From the NCBI RefSeq assembly GCF_900585905.1, contig NZ_UTVH01000091.1, forward strand, positions 1-64,000: a stretch of DNA of 64,000 nucleotides. Reading direction: 5' to 3'. This document shows, one piece after another, positions 17,627 to 24,299 of this stretch (positions within the stretch are counted from its first letter, which is position 1; every line of letters begins with the position of its first letter). The translations under genes were made by a program, and so were the position numbers. The notes under the pieces are model-generated. The model did not search any database. It was not told the origin of the DNA and saw only the letters and a program-made list of their open reading frames with translations. This DNA comes from Pseudomonas viridiflava (GTDB lineage: Bacteria > Pseudomonadota > Gammaproteobacteria > Pseudomonadales > Pseudomonadaceae).

Positions 17627-18635
17627 CGAGGGGCGATTGCGGGAGGGACCGGTGTGGCGATCCACCTTGCCCGCGATTGTGTCAGGTCAATCGATGCGTC
17701 TGTCTTGTGGCTGTGTGGCGTCAAGTTCATTTGCGGCGTCAGGGCGAAACTAGAATTCAGAAGCGCCACAAATGCCGTTGACACCGTACAGTCAAAAGCG
17801 CGTCGCTACACCTTCGCGGCCGTCGCATTCCTTGATAGTTGCTCGCAGCTCAATTTCAAAACAGACAAATGCGTTGATTGACCTGACGCTATCGCGGGCA
17901 AGCGCGCTCCTACGGGTTTCCATTTTCCGGAAGGTTACCTTAAGCCTGACACACCACAATCGGGCAAGGTGGATCGCCAACCGGTCGCTACAGGTCCAGG
18001 GTGGCATGCGGTCGTGTTGAGTCAGTTTTGAGCGAACCGGGATATCAGCCACACCGCGAATCGAGCGTCGGGAGGCCGAGTGGAGGTGCCGGGGTGGGGT
18101 GCGCTCGGCATGGATGCCGAGCGAGCGCCGTTGGGCCATGGATGGCCCGTCGGCGCGCGCCCCACCACGGTGCCGGAAGGAGGGAACCCTCGCGAAGCGA
18201 GGGCCGGACGCCAGCGAAAAATGGTTTCCCCCCTTTGCCGTAACAAAGGGGGTCGACCGTCAGGGCGAAACCAGAATTCAGAAGCGCCGCAAATGCCATT
18301 GACACCGTACAGTCAAAAACGCATCGCTAAACCTTCGCGGCCGTCGCATTCCTTGATAGTTGCTCGCAGCTCAATTTCAAAACAGACGAATGCGTTGATT
18401 GACCTGACGCTATCGCGGGCAAGCGCGCTCCTACGGGTTTCCATTTGCCGGAAGGTTACCTTAAGCCTGACACACCACCGCGGTCGCCCCTAAAGATCAG
18501 AAGGTGGCATGCAGTCCAGTTGAGTCAGTTTTGAGCGAATCGGGATATCAGCCACACCGAGAATCGATCGAAGGGAGCCCAGTTCAGCAACGCAAATGAC
18601 GTTGGCGCCACTCAATCAAAAGCGCGCCAACAACC
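17627..18635. repeat. Non-coding repeat region with REP sequences and a duplicated block
   Basis: No gene is supported over about 1000 bases. Two copies of a block, 17739-18069 and 18259-18570, share an almost identical 215-base part (from GTCAGGGCGAAAC to about ACACACCAC) and a second shared part of about 65 bases (from TGGCATGC to about ATCGAGCG), with a variable join between. REP-type sequence GCGGGCAAGCGCGCTCCTAC occurs in each copy (17893-17912 and about 18417-18436). An inverted partner of the tail, ACCTTGCCCGCGATTGTGTC, lies at about 17663-17682. Between the copies sits a cloverleaf-like palindromic element. Confidence 0.8.
18089..18252. repeat. Cloverleaf-like palindromic element, copy 1
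   Basis: Outer stem GGTGGGG (from 18093) pairs with CCCCACC (to 18166). Inside are two perfect hairpins: GCTCGGCA/TGCCGAGC (18103-18122) and GGGCCA/TGGCCC (18133-18148), both with a TGGA loop. Two further hairpins follow: CCCTCGC/GCGAGGG (18188-18204) and CCCCCTTTG/CAAAGGGGG (about 18230-18252). A related element is at 33760-33923. Confidence 0.75.
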
Positions 18636-19037
18636 TCAACCCGGATTATGACTGTGCAGCTTGGTCATCAACTGGGCTTCGGCCTGGGTCAGACCGCAGG
18701 CCTGTGTGAGCTCGTCGATGCTGGCGCCCATGCCGACCAGGCGCGCAGCCTGGGCGAAAGACAGGGTCGATGGGTCGCGTTGCTCAAGCGCCGACAACTT
18801 GTCGGGAAGCGGCGCAACGGTGGCGCGCAACTCGTGCAGCGCCTCGCCCATCTTCACAGTGCCATTCTGAAAGTGATCCACACGCCTGACCAGCTCCCGA
18901 AAGCGCTGGTCACGCAGTGTATCCGCCTCGTCACGCTTGAGTTCGAGCTGACGCTGACGCTTGGTGTAAGCCAGGAAAACACCCAGGGTCACCACCCAGA
19001 GAAGCCCCAGGAAAATGACAGCAACCTCAAGAATCAA
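18636..19037 (-). CDS. DUF2802 protein of the chemotaxis operon
   Basis: 133 residues. The start is a TTG at 19037, just after the cheW stop with GGAGA upstream. An N-terminal membrane helix (about 3-24) is followed by a coiled coil (KRQRQLELKRDEADTLRDQR, to about 80) and a small C-terminal helical domain (FAQAARLVGMGASIDELTQA, GLTQAEAQLM) that looks like a helix-turn-helix. This DUF2802 gene regularly follows cheW in pseudomonads. The role is unknown; a membrane-tethered helper of chemotaxis or motility is plausible from context only. Confidence 0.8.
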   Translation of the reverse strand: MILEVAVIFLGLLWVVTLGVFLAYTKRQRQLELKRDEADTLRDQRFRELVRRVDHFQNGTVKMGEALHELRATVAPLPDKLSALEQRDPSTLSFAQAARLVGMGASIDELTQACGLTQAEAQLMTKLHSHNPG

Positions 19038-19517
19038 TCAGATGTTCTCCAGCTCGGACCACTCTTCTTCGGACATCATCTTGTCCAGCTCGACCAGGAT
19101 CAGCAACTCGCCGTTCTTGTTGCAGACGCCCTGGATGAACTTGGCAGACTCATCGTTGCCCACGTTCGGAGCAGTTTCCACTTCCGACTGGCGCAGGTAA
19201 ACCACTTCCGCCACGCTGTCGACGAGAATCCCGACGACCTGCTTGTCGGCCTCGATGATGACGACACGGGTGTTGTCGCTGACTTCCACCGGGTCCAGGC
19301 CGAAACGCTGGCGGGTGTCGATCACGGTGACCACGTTGCCGCGCAGGTTGATGATCCCCAGCACGTAGCTTGGCGCGCCCGGCACTGGCGCGATTTCGGT
19401 GTAGCGCAGTACTTCCTGAACCTGCATCACATTGATGCCGTAAGACTCGTTATCCAGGCGGAAGGTAACCCACTGCAGAATAGGATCTTCGGAACCTTGT
19501 GCGGACGACTTCTTCAT
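19038..19517 (-). CDS. cheW: Chemotaxis adaptor CheW
   Basis: 159 residues from the ATG at 19517. Complete CheW domain: WVTFRLDNESYGINVMQVQE, VLGIINLRGNVVTVIDTRQRF, and VGILVDSVAEVV. It couples chemoreceptors to the histidine kinase CheA in the polar arrays. It lies between parP and the DUF2802 gene and is probably transcribed from the sigma-28 element at 20497-20524. Confidence 0.95.
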   Translation of the reverse strand: MKKSSAQGSEDPILQWVTFRLDNESYGINVMQVQEVLRYTEIAPVPGAPSYVLGIINLRGNVVTVIDTRQRFGLDPVEVSDNTRVVIIEADKQVVGILVDSVAEVVYLRQSEVETAPNVGNDESAKFIQGVCNKNGELLILVELDKMMSEEEWSELENI

Positions 19518-19574
19518 AACCCCAACCCCTCGCGTGTGTGCTGTACAGAAGGCGATTTCCACGCCCCCTCATGA

Positions 19575-20453
19575 TTATCTGGTTTTGTGCATCTGTTTGA
19601 CGGCGCCACTGGCGATAAGCTCTGCCAGCTCTGAAACATCCAGCAAGGCGCACATGTGTTCTATGACCGTACCCGCGAGCCAGGGACGCTGGCCGCGCTG
19701 GGTGCGCCACTTGATCTCGCCGGGATCAAGGCGCAGAGAACGGCTGACCTGATGCACCGCCAGCCCCCACTCGTAGCCTTGAACCGAAATAACGTACTGC
19801 AGGCCCTGACGAAAATCATCGCGATAACGATCCGGCATGATCCAGCGCGCGGTATCGAGCACTTTCAGATTGCCGCTCTGGCTCGGCAAAATGCCGAGGA
19901 ACCACTCCGGCTGACCGAACAACGGCGTCAGATCATGCCCGGCCAGGGGATAAATTGACCCCAGGCACACCAGCGGCACCGCCAGCGTCAAACCGGCCAC
20001 GTCGAACAACAGGCATTCGAACGGCTCCTGTGCCCAGGCTGGCCGGCCATCACTGGTCGGCGGCGCAGGCGGAAGATGCTCAGCCAGCGACAGGTGAACC
20101 TTGGCAACCGGCTCGACCCGCTCCACCTCCGGCACCACCACAGCCTCGGCAACCACCGAAACGGCCACGGCCTCTGCCACTGTGGCGACCGGCACCGCAG
20201 CCGGCACCAGCAAGGCGACCGGCGCAGGCGCTGCGACAGCGACCGCCAGCGGGCTGGCAACTGCCCGCAGGCGTTGGTCATGCTCCTGCTCTTCACGCAC
20301 CGCCGCAGCGAAATCATCCTCTGTCGGCAACAACATCTCGGGCAGCACAATGTCGGACAGCTCGGCAGTAGCATCCTGAAGCAGCGCATCCAGGTAAGTC
20401 TGCAGGGCCAACTGCGGTCGTGTTGCGATCTCTACCGGACGATTCAGGTTCAT
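19575..20453 (-). CDS. parP: CheW-domain protein ParP-like
   Basis: 292 residues from the ATG at 20453; an in-frame TTG start five codons earlier is possible. The N-terminal half is a variable Ala/Val/Pro-rich linker (about 55-135). The C-terminal half (PFECLLFDVAGLTLAVPLV onward) is a CheW-like domain. Together with a ParA-like gene directly upstream and cheW directly downstream, this matches ParP, which docks on CheA and receptors through its CheW-like domain and links the array to ParC at the cell pole. The symbol rests on architecture and synteny. Confidence 0.8.
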   Translation of the reverse strand: MNLNRPVEIATRPQLALQTYLDALLQDATAELSDIVLPEMLLPTEDDFAAAVREEQEHDQRLRAVASPLAVAVAAPAPVALLVPAAVPVATVAEAVAVSVVAEAVVVPEVERVEPVAKVHLSLAEHLPPAPPTSDGRPAWAQEPFECLLFDVAGLTLAVPLVCLGSIYPLAGHDLTPLFGQPEWFLGILPSQSGNLKVLDTARWIMPDRYRDDFRQGLQYVISVQGYEWGLAVHQVSRSLRLDPGEIKWRTQRGQRPWLAGTVIEHMCALLDVSELAELIASGAVKQMHKTR

Positions 20454-20496
20454 ACAGGTGCCACACAATGATTGACGCGATGACCGCTTGATTGAG

Positions 20497-20524
20497 TTAT
20501 CGGCCGCTGTAAGCCCCGACTTGA
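20497..20524 (-). promoter_or_regulatory. Sigma-28 (FliA) promoter of parP-cheW
   Basis: On the minus strand TCAAGTCG is followed after 12 bases by a perfect -10 GCCGATAA. The usual spacing between these octamers is 11. The element starts 44 bases upstream of the parP ATG, after the parC stop. Confidence 0.75.
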
Positions 20525-20567
20525 ATGCTTCTGCGCGCCGCGCACAAATAAACAGCAGATCGCCATA

Positions 20568-21356
20568 TCAGGCCACCTGCGCCACGAGCTGCTCGGAAAG
20601 CAGGTGCCTGAGCAACGCCCGATACGCCAGCACTGCCCGGCTCTTGTTGTCGAACTGCGACGGCGTGACACCGGCGCGGCTGGCATCGCGCAGGCGCGTG
20701 TCGACCGGCACGTAGGCTTTCCAGACGTGATCTTGAAAACTGTCACGCAACAATTTGAGCGTGCCCATGGACGCCTGGGTGCGACGGTCGAACAGCGTCG
20801 GCACGATGGTGTATGGCAGCGGCACCTTGCGCGAACGATTGATCATCGCGAGGGTATTGACCATTCGTTCCAGGCCTTTGACGGCCAGAAATTCGGTTTG
20901 TACCGGGATCACCAGTTGCTGACTGGCAGCCAGCGCATTGACCATCAGCACGCCGAGCAATGGCGGGCTGTCGATCAGGGCGTAATCAAAGTCCTGCCAC
21001 AGCTGCGCCAGACTTTTGGCAATCACCAGACCCAGGCCGTTCTGTCCCGGCGTCTGCCGCTCAAGGGTGGCCAGCGCAGTACTGGAAGGCAACAGGGAAA
21101 TGCGCTGATCGCTGGTGGGCAACAGCAGCTGGCCGGGCATGCCGTCGGGGATCACCCCTTTATGCAGGAACAGATCGTAAACGCTGTGCTCCAGCAGGTC
21201 CGGGTCATGGCCGAAATAGCTGGTCATCGAGCCATGCGGGTCGAGATCGACCACGACCACGCGCTTGCCCGCCTCCGCCAGCAGACCGGCCAGCGCGATG
21301 GTGGAGGTGGTTTTACCCACGCCTCCTTTTTGATTGGCTACAGCCCAGACTCTCAT
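20568..21356 (-). CDS. parC: ParA-family ATPase ParC-like (chemoreceptor array positioning)
   Basis: 262 residues. ParA/Soj-type deviant Walker A KGGVGKTT at 10-17, followed by VVVDLDPHGSMTSYFG and ALIDSPPLLGVLMVNAL. No plasmid partition genes are near. It lies between motD and a CheW-domain gene, which is the ParC position in polarly flagellated gammaproteobacteria. There ParC localises to the pole and distributes chemotaxis arrays to daughter cells. Confidence 0.85.
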   Translation of the reverse strand: MRVWAVANQKGGVGKTTSTIALAGLLAEAGKRVVVVDLDPHGSMTSYFGHDPDLLEHSVYDLFLHKGVIPDGMPGQLLLPTSDQRISLLPSSTALATLERQTPGQNGLGLVIAKSLAQLWQDFDYALIDSPPLLGVLMVNALAASQQLVIPVQTEFLAVKGLERMVNTLAMINRSRKVPLPYTIVPTLFDRRTQASMGTLKLLRDSFQDHVWKAYVPVDTRLRDASRAGVTPSQFDNKSRAVLAYRALLRHLLSEQLVAQVA

Positions 21357-21401
21357 TGTGCTTTTTTCCTCACGCCATGGCGGTGGCCATACCGAGAACT
21401 G

Positions 21402-22289
21402 CTAACGTGCGGGTGTCGAAGAATTGACGGTATTACTGCGTACCGCCGGGTTGACTGCCGTCGGTGCAGTTTGTGTGCCAGCACGCCGCATTGCTGCATC
21501 AGGTTGTGCATTGGCCGTGCCGGTGGACGTCAGGCTGCGGCGCACGTCAAGGTTGCGCGAGATCACCAGAACCACCCGGCGGTTGCGCCCGCGGCCTTCA
21601 GCGGTGGTGTTGGGTGCCACAGGCTGGAATTCGCCATAGCCCACCGACGCCATGCGTGCCGGGTTGAGCCCCTCCATGGCGAGCATGCGCACGATGCTGG
21701 CAGAACGCGCCGATGACAGCTCCCAGTTGGTGGGGAACTGAGCGGTGCTGATGGGCAGGTCATCCGTAAAGCCTTCAACGTGGATCGGGTTGTCGAAAGG
21801 CTTGATGATCTTCGCCACCTTTTCAATGATGGTGAACGCCTTGTCGCTGGGCATGGCGTCGCCGCTGCCGAACAACAGGCTGGAATTGAGCTCGATTTCG
21901 ATCCACAGCTCGTTGCCGCGTACCGTCATCTGGTTGGACTTGATCAGGTCACCGAAGGCTGCGCGTACATCGTCGGCAATTTCCTTGAGCGGGTCGGCCA
22001 GGTCCTGGCCAATGCCCGCCTCTATCTGTTCGCTGTCCATGACCAGGGGTTCGGCAGGCTTGGTCGAGATCGGCCGCTGCTCGCCAATCGGGATCGGCTT
22101 CAGGCTGCGCTCGGAGTCGTTGAACACCCCGACCAGCGCCTGGGAGAGGATCTTGTACTTGCCTTCGTTGACTGAAGATATCGAGTACATCACCACGAAA
22201 AACGCGAACAGCAGGGTGATAAAGTCGGCGTAGGACACCAGCCAGCGTTCGTGATTTTCATGCTCTTCCGGGCGACGACGTCGAGCCAT
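21402..22289 (-). CDS. motD: Flagellar stator protein MotD (MotB family)
   Basis: 295 residues. A short cytoplasmic N-terminus is followed by one membrane helix (about 18-40); its SYAD carries Asp22, the expected proton-binding residue. A periplasmic linker leads to an OmpA-like peptidoglycan-binding domain (VEGFTDDLPI, WELSSARSASIVRML, GRGRNRRVVLVI). It pairs with MotC as a stator; pseudomonads also carry a separate MotAB set elsewhere. The last 45 residues are low-complexity. The start lies six bases after the motC stop. Confidence 0.93.
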   Translation of the reverse strand: MARRRRPEEHENHERWLVSYADFITLLFAFFVVMYSISSVNEGKYKILSQALVGVFNDSERSLKPIPIGEQRPISTKPAEPLVMDSEQIEAGIGQDLADPLKEIADDVRAAFGDLIKSNQMTVRGNELWIEIELNSSLLFGSGDAMPSDKAFTIIEKVAKIIKPFDNPIHVEGFTDDLPISTAQFPTNWELSSARSASIVRMLAMEGLNPARMASVGYGEFQPVAPNTTAEGRGRNRRVVLVISRNLDVRRSLTSTGTANAQPDAAMRRAGTQTAPTAVNPAVRSNTVNSSTPAR

Positions 22290-22294
22290 TGCGC

Positions 22295-23035
22295 TTACTC
22301 CATGAAGCCTTGCAGCTTGAGTTCGATGGAGCGCGGGTTTTCACCCTCGGCAATGGACAGCAGGCCTTCGAGGAGCATCTCGCGGTATCGCGACTGACGC
22401 AATGCGATGCCTTTGAGCTTGTTGGCGACGGGTAGCAGGATCAGGTTGGCCGAGGCGACGCCATAGATGGTGGCGACAAACGCCACGGCAATGCCGCTGC
22501 CCAGCTGACTGGGATCGGCGAGGTTGCCCATGACATGGATCAGGCCCATGACGGCACCAATGATGCCGATGGTGGGGGCATAGCCGCCCATGCTTTCGTA
22601 CACCTTGGCGGCCTGGATATCGCGCTGTTCCTGGGTCATGAAATCGACTTCAAGAATGCCGCGAATGGCTTGCGGCTCGGCACCGTCTACCAGCAGCTGC
22701 AAGCCTTTGCGCGCATAAGTGTCGGGCTCTGCGTCGGCGACCGATTCAAGCCCCAACAGGCCTTCCTTGCGCGCGGTCATGCTCCAGCCCACCACCCGGT
22801 CAATGCCCCCGGCGAGATCGACGCGGGGCGGAAACAGGACCCAGATGCCGATCTGGATGGCGCGCTTGAACGCGCTCATGGACGATTGCAGCATCGACGC
22901 CGCCAGCGTACCGCCGATCACGATCAATGCCGCAGGCCCGTTAAGCAGCGCAGCCAGGTGGCCGCCCTCGATGTAATTGCCGCCGACAATCGCAATGAAC
23001 GCCAGAATGAGGCCGAGCAGGCTGAGCACATCCAT
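22295..23035 (-). CDS. motC: Flagellar stator protein MotC (MotA family)
   Basis: 246 residues with four membrane helices (about 2-20, 32-50, 150-170, 182-205). The loop between helices 2 and 3 carries the charged region (ARKEGLLGLESVADAE) that contacts FliG. GIIGAVMGLIHVM is the typical MotA helix-3 segment. The ATG shares one base with the cheB TGA, so the cheB-motC-motD genes are translationally coupled. Confidence 0.94.
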   Translation of the reverse strand: MDVLSLLGLILAFIAIVGGNYIEGGHLAALLNGPAALIVIGGTLAASMLQSSMSAFKRAIQIGIWVLFPPRVDLAGGIDRVVGWSMTARKEGLLGLESVADAEPDTYARKGLQLLVDGAEPQAIRGILEVDFMTQEQRDIQAAKVYESMGGYAPTIGIIGAVMGLIHVMGNLADPSQLGSGIAVAFVATIYGVASANLILLPVANKLKGIALRQSRYREMLLEGLLSIAEGENPRSIELKLQGFME

Positions 23036-24183
23036 CAGAGGCAGGCCTCCACCAGATGGCGGCCAATGTCGTCCAGGCTGTACACCGCGTCAGCCAGTTC
23101 GGCTTTGACGATGGCCATGGGCATGCCGTAAATCACACAGCTGGCTTCATCCTGGGCCCAGACCTGGCTGCCGCCCTGCTTGAGCAGGCGTGCGCCCTCG
23201 CGGCCGTCCGCGCCCATGCCGGTGAGCACCACCGCCAGCACTTTGTCGCCATAGGACTTGGCGGCAGAACCAAAGGTGATGTCGACACAGGGCTTGTAGT
23301 TGAGGCGCTCGTCACCGGGCAGGATTTTCACCGCGCCACGGCCATCGATCATCATCTGCTTGCCGCCAGGAGCCAGCAAAGCCAGGCCGGGGCGCAGAAT
23401 GTCGCCATCCTCCGCTTCCTTGACGCTGATCTGGCACAGCTTGTCGAGGCGCTCGGCAAATGCCTTGGTGAATGCCGCAGGCATGTGCTGGATCAACACG
23501 ATGGGGGCCGGGAAGTTGGCAGGCAGTTTGGTCAACACGCGTTGCAAGGCCACCGGGCCGCCCGTGGAGGTGCCGATCGCGACCAGCTTGTACGCTTTGC
23601 GCTTGGGTGTCGCGGACGATGAGGCGTGCGCTGCGCCAGATGCGGGTGAAGCGGCAGGCGCGGCACGCGGTGCGACGCTGCGCGCCGGCGGCGGGCTGGC
23701 AGGTCGCGCAGACGCAGTGGGTGCAGCCGGTGCGGGCGCATGCGCAGGAGCTGCCGGAGCCGAACTGTAAGCGCCCATGCGCCGGTTACTGCGCGAGATG
23801 CTGTGCACCTTTTCGCAGAGCAGTTGCTTGACCTTGTCGGGGTTGCGCGAGATGTCTTCAAAATTCTTCGGCAGGAAATCCACCGCACCGGCGTCGAGGG
23901 CATCCAGCGTGACGCGGGCACCTTCGTGAGTCAGTGAAGAGAACATCAGCACCGGGGTCGGGCTGCGCTGCATGATGTGGCGAACTGCGGTAATGCCATC
24001 CATCATCGGCATTTCGTAGTCCATGGTAATGACATCCGGCTTGAGCGACAGCGCCAGATCAATCGCTTCCTTGCCGTTGCCTGCCGTACCGACCACTTTG
24101 ATATTCGGGTCTGAAGAGAGAATTTCCGTGACGCGGCGGCGGAAGAAACCGGAGTCGTCCACCACCAATACCTTGACTACCAT
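23035..24183 (-). CDS. cheB: Chemotaxis methylesterase CheB
   Basis: 382 residues from the ATG at 24183, with GGAG five bases before it. Receiver domain with phosphorylated Asp55 in MDYEMP, then an Ala/Pro-rich linker (about 135-190), then the methylesterase domain with the serine motif IGTSTGGPVALQ, histidine in IQHMPAAFT and the TGMGADGREGA loop. It removes methyl groups (and deamidates glutamines) on chemoreceptors. cheR is not in this window. Confidence 0.95.
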   Translation of the reverse strand: MVVKVLVVDDSGFFRRRVTEILSSDPNIKVVGTAGNGKEAIDLALSLKPDVITMDYEMPMMDGITAVRHIMQRSPTPVLMFSSLTHEGARVTLDALDAGAVDFLPKNFEDISRNPDKVKQLLCEKVHSISRSNRRMGAYSSAPAAPAHAPAPAAPTASARPASPPPARSVAPRAAPAASPASGAAHASSSATPKRKAYKLVAIGTSTGGPVALQRVLTKLPANFPAPIVLIQHMPAAFTKAFAERLDKLCQISVKEAEDGDILRPGLALLAPGGKQMMIDGRGAVKILPGDERLNYKPCVDITFGSAAKSYGDKVLAVVLTGMGADGREGARLLKQGGSQVWAQDEASCVIYGMPMAIVKAELADAVYSLDDIGRHLVEACL

Positions 24184-24263
24184 AAACACTCCATTAGAGG
24201 CTGCACGCGAACCACTGAGCCTGGCTGACCAATGTTGGCACGGACTTCAGAGGTGGATCAGCG

Positions 24264-24290
24264 CCGCAGGCAGCACACTGCCGCCTGCGG
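24264..24290 (-). other. Strong hairpin between cheA and cheB
   Basis: CCGCAGGC (24264-24271) pairs with GCCTGCGG (24283-24290), about 10 bases after the cheA stop. There is no T-run. It could lower cheB-motCD expression relative to cheA or protect the upstream mRNA end. Confidence 0.5.
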
Positions 24291-24299
24291 GCCAGCGGA

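Noticed and set aside
18001..18243. Short open frames in the repeat region after the FlhB-tail-like gene
   Set aside because: They arise from the palindromic element and its flanks; both strands are open over the same bases and no ribosome site is seen.
17739..18570. CRISPR array
   Set aside because: The repeats are two long blocks, not short regular repeats with unique spacers, and no cas genes are near.
20568..21356. Plasmid or chromosome partition parA
   Set aside because: No parB or parS nearby; context between motD and parP fits chemotaxis array ParC.
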